Source: Gigaspora rosea (taxonomy: Eukaryota > Glomeromycota > Glomeromycetes > Diversisporales > Gigasporaceae). Taken from it: a DNA stretch of 64,000 bases. The position numbers were made by a program, and so were the translations under genes. This document shows positions 1 through 9,960 of this stretch, piece after piece (positions within the stretch are counted from its first letter, which is position 1; each line of letters opens with the position of its first letter). Under the pieces are notes generated by a model. That model had not been told where the DNA came from, did not search any database, and worked only from the letters and a program-made list of their open reading frames with translations. The stretch is from assembly GCA_003550325.1 (NCBI GenBank), contig QKWP01000054.1, positions 539,523-603,522 on the forward strand. Direction: 5' to 3'.

Positions 1-1779
1 TTCTTGAGTAATTAATTTGGATTGTGTTGTCGATTTGGATAGGATAGAGAACCAACATCCGAGGAACTTAAAAGGTGTTTTTGGAGTTTGGCATTGAATA
101 TTTTGGTGCAAGAAAGAGATGGAAGGTGTGTGGATAGAGTTAGATATAAGAGTAGATTTTTGTGGGTTAACTTTGATATTAGCCATTTGGTAAAATGAGG
201 AAGCTGTGTTCAGGATTTGTTCTAGGTGTGATTGTGATTCTGCAATCCATAAGGTATCATCCATGTACGCAAGAACTGGTGTTAATACTTGTGTAGAATC
301 AAAGGATGGTGGAGAGATATTGCGTGTCCAGGATACAGAAGACTGGTAGCCAGTATAGGTGTGGGAGATTTTGCTGATAAGGGGATCATAGTAAATGCGC
401 CAAAATAGAGGTGTAATAGTTTCGCCTTGGTCAATCCCGTCTTGGACTTCATATGGAGATGTAAGTCCAAGATTAGTAATGACTCTATTAGTTCTTGATG
501 TTAAAAGATTGGTGAGAATTGTAGTAAGATGTGGTGGCATATTGAGTCTTTGAAGAGATAGGGTAAATAGGTCTATGTTAACAGAATCATATGCTTTGCT
601 CATGTCCTGGGATAGGAGCCAGATTTCTTTTTGGTTGCAATTTGCATCTTCAATGAAGTTGTTAAGTATGTGAATAGGGATATTGGTGCTATTTCCAGGG
701 AGTGCAATATAGTTGTGTGGGTTGAGGATGTTGTAGGATGAAAAAATTGAGTTTAATCGGTTAGTTAAGATTTTTGTATATAGTTTTTTGATATGTTCGA
801 TTAGACTAATTGGTCTAGTATTATGTAAGTGTCCGTCAAAAGTTGATTTTTTGGAAATAGGAAAGATGCGGCCATCTTTCCATTGTTTAGGGATAGAGCC
901 TGATACTAAGCATCGGTTTAGTAGTGCTGTGATAGCAGATATAGTTTGTGGCCCAGCGTGTTTTAGCATTTCATAGCTAATTCCTGAGGGACCGCATGCT
1001 TTGTTGTTAGGAAAGTTGTTAATAGTATTAATAACTTCTTCCAGGTGGATAGGTTCCAAGACTGGGTCGTACCATTCTGACATAACGCTGTGTTTAGGGT
1101 TGTATTCTGTTTGCCATTGGGTGAAGAAAATTTGTCGATTGTAAGCATTTTTTCCCGTCCATTGGGAAAAATGTGACCGAATATAATTTTTGACTTCCGG
1201 GGGGTCAGTAAGAATATTAGTTTGAGTTTTAATATTGTCAAAGTGAACTGGATCAGTATGGCGATTAAGGATACTATTAATCATTTTGGTTGGGTGAGTG
1301 AGCAATCTTTCGCATCTAGTATTGATAGCTGTTTGGATATGCTGTTTAAGATGGTGGGCGTTTTCAAGGTTTCTGGCATTGTATAGAGTCTTCCAGTATG
1401 ATTTAGTTTGGGTTAGCCAGTTAGATAGGTCAGTTTGGTTAACAGGTGTAGGAGGAATAGAGAATTGGTGTTTGAGATTGATGTTCTGAATGTGAGTAAG
1501 TATTGTAGAAGGGACATTTTGATTGTGAGTTATGGCGTATTTGGTTTGTTGAATAATATTTCCAATAGTTTTGAGGTCTTTGTGCAGTTCAGAGGCTTTA
1601 GGTGTAAATGTGTGATGAAAATTCCGGACTGTAAATTTCTTGTTAGGAATAGTCTTAAGGGCAGCTGTGATTATGCTAGATTGAAGTTTGTACCAAGTAT
1701 GTTTTAATGATTCTGTTGAGTTGGAATGAAGAGGAGTATTGTGATAGGTAATGTTGTTTTGATATTGGGATGAAAACTC
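1..1779 (-). pseudogene. Non-LTR retrotransposon reverse transcriptase, 3' part cut by window edge
   Basis: Read on the minus strand in the same frame as the endonuclease upstream, this stretch is open without interruption from 1779 to base 1. It is separated from the endonuclease only by one TAA at 1780-1782. It encodes a ~240-residue linker and then a reverse transcriptase, which would copy element RNA into DNA at the nicked target. Visible motifs are NKACGPSGISYEML, the finger RPISLI, motif A QDMSKAYDS (about 580-605), motif B GIDQGETITPLFW (about 395-435), the catalytic YMDD at 256-267, and FKFLGCW near 55-70. LINE enzymes usually have F/YADD, so the Met variant is notable. No start codon is near the stop, so as written the RT would need readthrough or is dead. 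The C-terminus and the 3' tail lie outside the window. Family assignment is secure; the clade is not. Confidence 0.9.
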
Positions 1780-3240
1780 TTACCATTTCTCTTTGTCCAT
1801 TAATTTATATTGGAAGATCCTGCGCTTACAGCGTGTTTTATGACGAAGTTTTGAGGATAGTGCAAATGGAAAGCTCCATTTGGAGATAAGGATCAGATGG
1901 TCGCTATTAGTGGTATCAAGTGGTGAGAGAAGGGAGAAATCTATGAGGAATGGGATTATGGAATCATGTGCCCATATGTAATCAATGCGGCTGCTTAGGT
2001 TATTGCGTTGCCAGGTATGTTGAGTGTTATTGGTGTGGTCAGCCAAGTCATAATCGTACATACAGTTACTGTGAAGGTAGGAGAGAAGTTTAGTTTTGGC
2101 AGAGGAAGCGTTAGTAAGGAGGGGAGAAGTGTTAAAATCGCCTAGAATTACGGTGTGTAGATTTAAGGAGAATGCTTGCTGTATCCATAGGGTGATAGTT
2201 TCTTGTGATTGGTTGTGGATGTGTTGATTAGTAGAAGAAAGGTAAATAGATATAATTCGAAATTTGAAGTCATGTTTGAAGAATAGGTCAATTGCAATTG
2301 CACCTCCAGGATGTGTGAGTATATTATGGATATGAGGTTTTAAATGATTATTGATCATGATGCCAGTGCCTTCTGCAGAGTTGTTAAGACAGGACCAGAA
2401 GTATGAGAAATGTATATTGTTAAAGAACTTTTTTGGTTTGGATTCAGAAAGATTTGTTTCTGTAATACTGCAAATTTGAATATTGTTGGATAGACAAAAT
2501 TCTTCCCAAAGCTGCCTTTTCAGAGGAGAGTTATACCCTTGAACATTATGTGTGGCAATAGTAATATCGAGAGCTAAAGATGCGTTGTGTGGCTGGGGTG
2601 TATTGTATCGGAAGTGGTTGTTATTGGGTGATTTAAGCTCTACATCAGAGTAATATAGTAGATCTTCGAAAGGTGGAAATATTATATGATCTGGTATAAA
2701 ATTTTCATATGGAAGATATATGTGTGCTTCTGTGAAAATATGGTCAAATCTGGAATGTGGTTTGATAGAAATTTTTATATATTGGTTTGAATAGAACATA
2801 GGATAATATTCTTGTATGTAATGCAAGAAGGAACCCACAGTTTGTGGAGAAGGGAGTGTTTGTAGTCTATGGTAATAAAGGAATTTGTTATAACATGCTT
2901 TTGGGTCATATATTTCAAGAAGGTTAAGATTGGGATTAATGTAGTTTCTTTCACTCAAAGAGTTTGTGGGTAGTTCAATTTCTTCATCACTGAAGTCTTT
3001 TTCAAGTAAAGATTCATCGTAGATTTCTGATATTGGGTAGTTGTTAGAACTGGTAGCAGTTAGTGATAGAGAAGTATTAAAGGAGAGTTGTACTTCAGAG
3101 GGAGATGAAGATATGGTATCTGAAGTACTATAGTTGTCTTCTGTAGAGGCGCTCGCCGTATACTCGGTTCTCACAGTTGTGCAAGAAGCTAAAGTCTGCT
3201 CTGTACATTGAGTCTGACCGTCATTAATTAGTTCTTCCAC
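1780..3240 (-). CDS. Non-LTR retrotransposon APE-type endonuclease region
   Basis: A 486-codon frame. The first ~220 residues are Ser/Thr-rich, then acidic, with no recognised domain. Residues ~225-455 are an apurinic-endonuclease-like (exonuclease/endonuclease/phosphatase) fold: HNVQG (231-235), catalytic Glu in SITETN (261), IYLSS (332-336), GDFN (367-370), RIDYIW (418-423) and SDH (446-448). In LINEs this domain nicks the target to prime reverse transcription. The frame begins with GTG at 3240, directly after an in-frame stop in AT-rich sequence. The first ATG is at residue 148, inside the unassigned region, so the element is probably 5'-truncated or lacks its original start and any ORF1. 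It ends MDKEKW-TAA, and the same frame then continues into the RT. All catalytic motifs are present. Confidence 0.9.
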   Translation of the reverse strand: MEELINDGQTQCTEQTLASCTTVRTEYTASASTEDNYSTSDTISSSPSEVQLSFNTSLSLTATSSNNYPISEIYDESLLEKDFSDEEIELPTNSLSERNYINPNLNLLEIYDPKACYNKFLYYHRLQTLPSPQTVGSFLHYIQEYYPMFYSNQYIKISIKPHSRFDHIFTEAHIYLPYENFIPDHIIFPPFEDLLYYSDVELKSPNNNHFRYNTPQPHNASLALDITIATHNVQGYNSPLKRQLWEEFCLSNNIQICSITETNLSESKPKKFFNNIHFSYFWSCLNNSAEGTGIMINNHLKPHIHNILTHPGGAIAIDLFFKHDFKFRIISIYLSSTNQHIHNQSQETITLWIQQAFSLNLHTVILGDFNTSPLLTNASSAKTKLLSYLHSNCMYDYDLADHTNNTQHTWQRNNLSSRIDYIWAHDSIIPFLIDFSLLSPLDTTNSDHLILISKWSFPFALSSKLRHKTRCKRRIFQYKLMDKEKW

Positions 3241-3426
3241 GTTATATAAATATTATATATATTATATAATAAATTATATTTAAATATGCTATTTGACCAA
3301 TTTGGCCAGTATAGGTTCTTTGACCAGACTGGTCAAATTGGTCAAATTAGTTTGGTTCAATGGTCAAATTGGTCTGGTCAAGCCAATATTGATTAATATA
3401 TAGTAAAAATTGATCTATGTATATTA
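3241..3426. repeat. AT-rich gap with a cluster of TTTGACCA/TGGTCAAA words
   Basis: After ~45 bases of pure TATATA-type sequence, 3288-3395 holds about nine copies of TTTGACCA or its complement in both orientations. It resembles the word-type foldback bodies described further right. Its ends and target duplication cannot be fixed. Confidence 0.5.
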
Positions 3427-3838
3427 TTATATGCTCTGATTTTTGGAATTTATAAAAAAAGCTTATTTTTTTAAAACTTTAAAGCTAAATAATTTTTGAT
3501 ATACTGGACCATTTTAAATGATTTTACTACCAAACTGTTCATCTCTTTAAGACAATTCCAATAAGCTAAAAATTTTAAAAATCCAATCACAGGGTCATAA
3601 GAAAATGTGCTATCAAATAGGTAACGCACCTGAAATTGGTTTGACATAGATAGATCAAACCAATTTCAGGTGCATCACCTATTTGACAGTGCATTTTCTC
3701 ATGATCCTGTAATTGGATTTTTATGATTTTAGGCTTGTTGGGATCGTCTCAAAGAGATGAACATTTTGGTTGTAAAATTATTTATTTAAAAAAATAAGCT
3801 TTTTTTATAAATTCCAAAAATTGGAGCATATGTTCATT
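3427..3838. repeat. Foldback element, ~200-bp inverted arms (family F1)
   Basis: The left arm (about 3427-3650) is repeated in reverse complement at about 3652-3838, meeting near TTTGACATAGATAGATCAAA. The arms contain the F1 signature: ACTACCAAAMTGTTCATCTC followed by GACRATTCYAACAAGCC. The same signature recurs at 5353-5708, 46545-46830 and in duplicate at 49800-50595. Outer ends read ATATGCTC(T/C)RATTTTTGG. No transposase is inside, so it is non-autonomous. Confidence 0.85.
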
Positions 3839-4324
3839 ATTTTAGGTTACTTATAGTAAATCTGATACTTACTGATTTTAATTTTACTATATTTATTCAA
3901 TAATCACATTCTTATAAAATACTTTAAAAGTATAAATAAGTTCACTGGAAAATTGATTTGCACTAGCCAATTAGACAAATTTTAGACTATGATCTTTATT
4001 ATACTGAAACATCTATAAAAAAATTAACTGAACAAATATTTTGCTAATTCGATTTTGTATGATTTAGAGTAATATTTATTATTTACAGAAATAGCTATCT
4101 CAATAAATAATAAACATTACCCTAGATTATACCAAAATCGAATCAGCAAAATATTTATTTAGCTAATTTATTTTAAAAGATGTTTAGGAATAATGAACAG
4201 CTTTAAATAAAAATTTAGTTCGAACAATTGATTTAAATCAACCAATCATATAGAAGTCTTACTATAAATTCCAGAGTATTATATAGTACTTAGCACATAG
4301 TACTCTGGGTTATACTCTGGGTTA
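3839..4324. repeat. AT-rich interval with a small foldback (4008-4186)
   Basis: No gene seen. 4008-4065 (AACATCTATAAAAAAATTAA to CGATTTTG) is repeated inverted at 4128-4186, forming a ~180-bp foldback. 4268-4324 contains repeats of TACTCTGGGTTA that flank the next element. Confidence 0.6.
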
Positions 4325-4556
4325 GTGATACCACCGATATTGACTTTTGAAAAAGGCCTATTTCGTCTTTATTAGAAAAAATTAAAATTTTTTATAAGGA
4401 AGAGCAAATAAAATTTATATAGATATGTTCCTTATAATTTCGTCTATTCAAAAAAGTATCAAATAATTTCGTCTTTCAAGTAAAATAGGTCAAAAACAAT
4501 TTCGTCTTCAAATTTTAATTTCAGGTTTTAGAACCCGAAATGCTTTCGTCCTCATG
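4325..4556 (+). repeat. 232-bp dispersed repeat with five TTTCGTCTTY words, copy 1
   Basis: About 85-90% like 47057-47285. It begins GTGATACCACC and ends CCTCATG, with no inverted ends and no poly(A). It contains TTTCGTCTTY-type words at 4361, 4438, 4467, 4500 and 4544. A perfect 14-bp direct repeat, TATACTCTGGGTTA, lies on both sides (4311-4324 and 4557-4570). It is either a target duplication or insertion into a local tandem repeat of that word. Confidence 0.75.
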
Positions 4557-4570
4557 TATACTCTGGGTTA

Positions 4571-6169
4571 TGCTTTGAAGTATGCTCTAATTTATGCTTT
4601 AAGTATATTGTAGTATTAAAAGATACTCTGTTAGATTATGCACTATGCTACTCTAGAGCACTCTGTTAACATCCCTATTTGTACTCGACTAAAAAAAAAT
4701 AAATTAAATTAATAAATTAATAAATTAAAAAAAAAACTTAAAAAAAATAAAAAAAAAATAAGGATCCATGTGATCAACTTTGATTGGTTGATCACAGAGT
4801 ACTATGGTAACATTATCCATAAAATAAAACCCATAAGAAAAAATGTTTAAATTGCTTATAAACTAAAAATAAACAAATTTAGAAAAAAATTTTTAGGCAA
4901 AAAAATTTTTTACTAATTCTTGGCAAACTCTATAAATATTAGCTCTAGTTCCTTGTTTTTAATAAGGTAATGGTATCTATTCTTAGAAACTTTTTTTTGT
5001 TATATCTAAAATTTTTTTAAATATTAATATATTTTTATAAAATTTTATATATAAAATTTATTATCTATTTATTATTTAATAATATATGAATTGTATCATA
5101 TTCATATATAAAAAATTTTTTTTCTAATAGGCTTAAAACTTTGTAAAATTTGGTTAAATTTTACTATTGGCTCCTATTGTTAGAAATCTAATATAACTAT
5201 TTTAAAAAATTTAAAATTTTAAAATTATTCTTTATAATATTATTTTTTATGTTTTTTTTCTTTTTTTGTTTTTTTTGCTGCTCTCTGTTCTTTTTTTGAT
5301 CTTATTTCTTAAAGTTTTTGTTGTTTAATATTTACTTTATCTTGTTCTTATATAAACTAATTTACAAATTTTGATATTAAGTTTTGATCTACTGATTTGT
5401 TTTAGATAATTTTGCTACCAAAATGTTCATCTCAATGAGACGATTCTAACAAGCCCAAAATCATTAAAATCTGATTATAGAATCCCAAAATCATCATAAT
5501 TTTGTACTATTTTATTAGTAAATTTTAAATTACTATAATTTACTAATAAAATAATACAAAATCGTGACGATCTTGGAATCCTGTGATCAGATTTTAATGA
5601 TTTTGGGCTTGTTAGAATCGTCTTATTGAGACAAACATTTTGTAGCAAAATTATCCAAAATGGATCAGTAGATCAAAACTTATTATCAAATTTGTAAATT
5701 AGCTTATTTGTTTTTTGTAATTGCTTCAAAAGTTACTAGAGTAGTAAATATGGTTCTATAGATATACAAATAGTTAATTTTATACAATATAATATATTCT
5801 AACTTATATATTTGTATTTCATATGAATTGTTTGAAAAAATTTGTGTTTTATAGTATGTTGTGACAAAAATAAAAGATTTCTAACAATAGAGTCATTTCT
5901 AACAATAGGACCTATTACCTTACAATTTTGTAGTTTATGAAAAGAATTACAACTTTTATTATCACAACTTTTGTAATTTACTTGTAAAAATTATGACTTG
6001 TATAAGAAGTAAAAAATTTTTATAGATATAATAGAAACTTATAAAATTTAAGAAAATCTAAAAAAAATTTTATAGTAAAATTTTTAAAATAAATCTTTAA
6101 ATTTTTATTGTTTTAAAATTTTTTTAATAATTTTAAAAAATATATAATAAAGTTTATAAAATATATTTT
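4571..6169. repeat. AT-rich interval with nested foldbacks
   Basis: No gene seen. 5353-5708 is an F1-family foldback whose arms meet in ATTTACTAATAAAATA-type sequence. A wider inverted pair, (G)GTCCTATTGTTAGAAAT, lies at about 5168-5187 and 5895-5925 and encloses it. The rest is A/T runs and simple sequence. Confidence 0.6.
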
Positions 6170-6185
6170 AAAAAAAGGGTGGTCT

Positions 6186-7228
6186 GGAGTGTGGCGACAT
6201 AGTGTAGTTGGATAGTTGTCACCCCCCAAGTAGTTGTAGCAAAGGTACAGAGTTCGAATCCTACTGGAGACAATTTCAAAGAATTTATCTGTGTTATGGT
6301 AACCCGAATTCTGAGCTTGGATTTACAAATTTGTTTCCTAGGTTATACCAACTCGTATTGGAAGCTTTGGCACTGTGTTATGCACAGAACTAGAGCGCGT
6401 AGATCCTGGGGAGCGCAGGTACTATGTTACGCACAGAACTGTAGGACAAAGGGAAACCATACTTGGCAAGTCCCGAGTAAAGAAGTAGCTGGACTTTCGA
6501 CGGTACCTAATAGGAATTAAACGGGGACTAACAGGCAGTGGACTGACCGGAAGCGGACTTACAACAAAAAGGGTTTATGGTGGGCCCTACCAACTGGACT
6601 GCCGGGGTCGTACCAGAGGAAAAAGAAATGTGTTTCAGAATCATGTACCAGGGGGAGAGAGCTCCTGGGTTCGCCAGGGCTGACCAACCCTTCTGGGTCC
6701 TTGGATTGGAAGTAGGAAGGCAACCGGGGAAAAGAAAGCTTCCGAGAGGAAGAAACTGAAAGAAGAATAGGATGGTACTGGGGTCAGGTGAACTTTACAA
6801 GGGAAGAAGTAGGTAGTGATAGCAATTAGGTAACCACTTCTAACTGCAAGTGTTGGTTTCGGCAAATGCGTACCCTACCGAAGTGTAGATGATATAAGGA
6901 CCGCTCTACCAAGTTTCCCACTGGAATAAACTAGTCCTAAGGGGGACTAGTTAGCATCCGAAACAGTGTTCCAGTAATACAAGACGGGCTGACAGGAGGT
7001 AGGTGTCAGAGGGTTTAAATAGGCAATGCCAGTATGTGGGTTGCAGGTATGGCAGCTAGTTTAAAACCTTTGGGTGGCTACTTAAATAGGCAACCAAAAG
7101 TTGCAGGTGAGGCTAGTTGTACTCTCGTCAATATACAAATGTCGGATGTCCCTCCATATAGGGCGTTTGGGATCTGATTATCTTGAATAAAAAAGCTCTC
7201 CTCTGAAGTGAGCGCTTTGACTTGGAAA
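6186..7228 (+). mobile_element. Long tRNA-headed SINE-like retroelement, copy 1 (full length)
   Basis: The head looks like a tRNA gene with internal Pol III promoter: box A TAGTGTAGTTGG (about 6200) and box B GTTCGAATCC (about 6252). A ~950-bp GC-richer body follows, then a conserved 3' block (GGGTTTAAATAGGCAAT to CTCTCGTC, about 7011-7130), TTGAATAAAA, a short hairpin and poly(A). The 16-bp duplication AAAAAAAGGGTGGTCT lies at 6170-6185 and 7229-7244, the mark of target-primed insertion. The body has no TTTT on its sense strand, so no Pol III terminator. No long reading frame is conserved between copies, so it is non-coding. At ~1,040 bp it is much longer than usual SINEs. Confidence 0.85.
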
Positions 7229-7244
7229 AAAAAAAGGGTGGTCT

Positions 7245-7569
7245 TATCCTAAACCCAGATTTACACTAATAACCTAAACCCCAAAAAGGTCTATATTAAG
7301 ACCCTTCCTTAATTTAATCCTAGACCCATATCTCCGATTTCTGATCCAGATCAGGATCATGTGATCACATGATCAATTGGAGAGTACAAATTTTGACTAT
7401 TTCAGATCCGCCCAACAAAGAATCCCAAAATGTGTACAAAAAACAAAAAAAATATGCAAAACTAATGCTTAAATCGATCTTGGTACACTAATTAAAAATG
7501 ATAGCAATGGAATTTTACCTATAGTGAACTTCACTTTAACACAATAGTCTCTAACATTAATGCCCTAAC
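7245..7569. other. Gap without recognised gene
   Basis: AT-rich sequence with CCTAAACCC/ACCTAAACCCC-type words and ATCATGTGATCACATGATC near 7345-7375. No reading frame with recognisable protein similarity. Confidence 0.4.
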
Positions 7570-7848
7570 TAGGGTTCCGCAATTTGATTTGATCTTCAAA
7601 TATTTGAATCAAATATTTGATCAAATTCAAATTTGACTATATTTGATTTGATCAAATTCAAATATGGCCAAATTTGATTTGATTTGACAAATATTTGATT
7701 TATTTGAAAATTGCTATTAAAAATTCAAATTCAAATCAAATTCAAATTCAAATATTTGAATCAAATCAAATTCAAATCAGGGTCAATTAGATTTGATCAA
7801 ATTCAAATTGACCCAATATTTGATTTGATCTGAATTTGAGGAACCCTA
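7570..7848. mobile_element. hAT-like word-palindrome MITE (word TTTGAATTTGA)
   Basis: Terminal inverted repeats are TAGGGTTCCG at the left and GGAACCCTA at the right. A perfect 8-bp target duplication, GCCCTAAC, lies at 7562-7569 and 7849-7856. The body consists almost entirely of ATCAAATTCAAATTTGA-type words in both orientations. No coding capacity. 8-bp duplications are typical of the hAT superfamily. The same TAGGGTTCCG end recurs at 63851. Confidence 0.85.
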
Positions 7849-7856
7849 GCCCTAAC

Positions 7857-8592
7857 CCTAAATTTTTATCTAATGCACATACAAAATCGAGGGGGTTTTT
7901 TTATTTAATTGTTTTTTTTAAATAATTTTTAAGTGGTAAATCGCAGATAAAAGGTAAAAAATGATGATCATTTTATAATAAATTATGGCGGGCATTTAAT
8001 AGTAAATTTCTATTGGCGTGCAAATGGGGCTTTTCTACATATAAAAGTATTTTTTTACTAAGCAAACCTTTTATAATTTCTAATTAAACTTTGCAGAGCC
8101 AACTTTTCTGATTCTAATGATAGTTAAATCATTCAAATCGCGTTAGTATATGACACGATATGAGTATTTATTAATTGTTTACTATAGGGTTTTTTATTAT
8201 GATCAGAAATGTACGGCATTCCACTTCTATATAAAGCAATTAGTAAATCTCCACCAATTTTCACTATGAAATTTTGACCCTTTAACTGTAGATTACCACT
8301 TAAAATTTTTATCTTTTTTAAATTATTTTTTATTTTTTTTTAATTTAGTTTTTTTTCTTTATGGTTTTTTTTTGGGCGTTATTTTATGCTGACCCTGTAA
8401 TTGACCAATCAAAATTGATCACGTTAGTCCATATGTTTTTACTTAAAAAAAACAAAAACATAAAAAAAAATATACAAAATTTAAAAAAAAAAATACAAAA
8501 AAATTAAAAAAAAATACAAAAAATTAAAAAAAAAAAACAAAAAACCTGATTTCTACTATTATGCTACTAACTACTACTAACTATTATGCTAC
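7857..8592. other. AT-rich gap
   Basis: No gene seen. It contains long A and T runs (8330-8560) and short ACTACTAACTATTATGC words leading into the satellite region. Confidence 0.4.
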
Positions 8593-8940
8593 AACCGCAC
8601 CAGGGGTCTAGACACTTTTGCAGTAACGTGATGTGGCATATGAGAATTAACCAATCGAAGAACATAAATTTTGATCATCCCGGATCAGTCCAACATCAAA
8701 ACAAAACACGTGTACAAGAAGAGAAAAAGTGAAAATACTCGAAAACTAGTGTTTAAATCGGCCTTAAAAACCATATAAAAATGTCTGGAACACAATTTTA
8801 CAAATATATAGGGACCTTCTAAAGCTATATACACGAACTCTAACCCTAACCTTAACAATAAAGCCAAAAAGTTAATCTGAAGACGCCATACCACGTGATG
8901 GTCATGTTACTGCAAAAGTGTCTAGACTCCTAGTGGGGCC
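8593..8940. mobile_element. Foldback MITE with 10-bp target duplication
   Basis: Left end GCACCAGGGGTCTAGACAC and right end GTGTCTAGACTCCTAGTGGGG form ~50-bp inverted repeats that include ACTTTTGCAGTAAC. ATTATGCTAC is found directly outside both ends (8583-8592 and 8941-8950). A 9-10-bp duplication would fit a Mutator-like source, but the flank is itself repetitive, so the superfamily is uncertain. Confidence 0.7.
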
Positions 8941-9960
8941 ATTATGCTACTACTACGTCCATACTAACTAAACAATCGTACTATGTTCGTTCTAAAAAAA
9001 GACGACCCATTAGTACTATATACATATATATATAAAAAAACTATTGTATTAGGTATACTAACTTTCGTGCTATGCTACGATCCATTCCTCTTATACTACA
9101 TTTGTTCTAAAAAAAAGAATGAGAACGTTAGTACTAATTATATTAAAAAAAAAAACTATTTACTGTGCTACATTTGTTCTGGCACGTTCTATTCGTACTA
9201 TGTTCATTTTAAAGAAAAGAACATAAGAATGTTAGTACTGAAATATATATATAAAAAAAAACTATCTAACATGCTACGTTCGTTCTAGCACGCACTTTCT
9301 ATTTGTCTATTCGTACTATGTTCGTTCTAAAGGAAAGAACGTAAGAACGTTAGTACTATATATATTAAAAAAATAAAATTTACCGTGACTGTGCTACGTC
9401 TGTTTGTTCTAGCTACGTTCTGTCCAATTGTACTATATTCGTTTTAAAGAAATAAACATAAGAATGTTAGTGCTATAACACACTAATTTAAAAAAAAAAT
9501 TACCGTCATCCATTCTAGCTAACTACCGTGCTACGTCCATTTTAGCACATTCCTAATCGTACTATGTTCGTTCTAAAGAAAAGAATGTAATAACATTAGT
9601 ACTTTATTAACCAATTATAAAAAAAATTACTGTCGTCCGTTCTAGCAGTGTTCTAGCTAACTACTGTGCTACGTCCGTTCTAAAGAAAAGAACGTAAGAA
9701 TGTTAGTACTGTAATAAACTACTTATATAAAAAAACAAAAAAAATCTACTTTGACCGTGCTATGTCCTTTCTAGCCAACTACTGTGCTACGTCCATTCTA
9801 AAGAAAAGAACATAAGAACGTTAGTAATGCAATAAATTAATATAAAAAAAAGAAAAAAACTATCTACCATGCTACATTCCTTTTTAGCATGTTCTATTTG
9901 TACTATATTCATTCTAAAGAAAAGAACATAAGAACGTTAGTACTGTAATAAAAAAACAAA
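8941..9960 (+). repeat. Degenerate satellite, ~9 units of 105-125 bp
   Basis: Units share GTACTATGTTCGTTCTAAAG, then AAAAGAACGTAAGAACGTTAGTAC, followed by A/T runs and ACTGTGCTACGTCCGTTC. Unit cores occur near 8983, 9090, 9195, 9305, 9430, 9555, 9670, 9785 and 9895. Open frames here merely follow the repeat and are not taken as genes. Related shorter words reappear at 10670-10870. Confidence 0.8.

Noticed and set aside
1298..1707. Plus-strand frames opposite the LINE reverse transcriptase
   Set aside because: They are shadows of the minus-strand RT frame, whose motifs are clear.
6200..6262. tRNA gene at the start of the 6186 repeat (also 16170, 52310)
   Set aside because: Box A and box B are present, but the folded arms are not complete and the segment is always the head of a long poly(A)-tailed repeat with target duplications, so it is a SINE promoter, not a tRNA gene.
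6208..6865. Open frames of 60-74 codons in the SINE-like copies as protein genes
   Set aside because: Frames are not kept between the four copies and show no domain; higher G+C alone explains their length.
7849..7860. Telomere-like CCCTAACCCTAA
   Set aside because: Only two units, and it is the target duplication GCCCTAAC next to CCTAA; not a telomeric tract.
8983..9288. 101-codon open frame
   Set aside because: It follows the satellite units; its translation repeats with the DNA and has no family resemblance.
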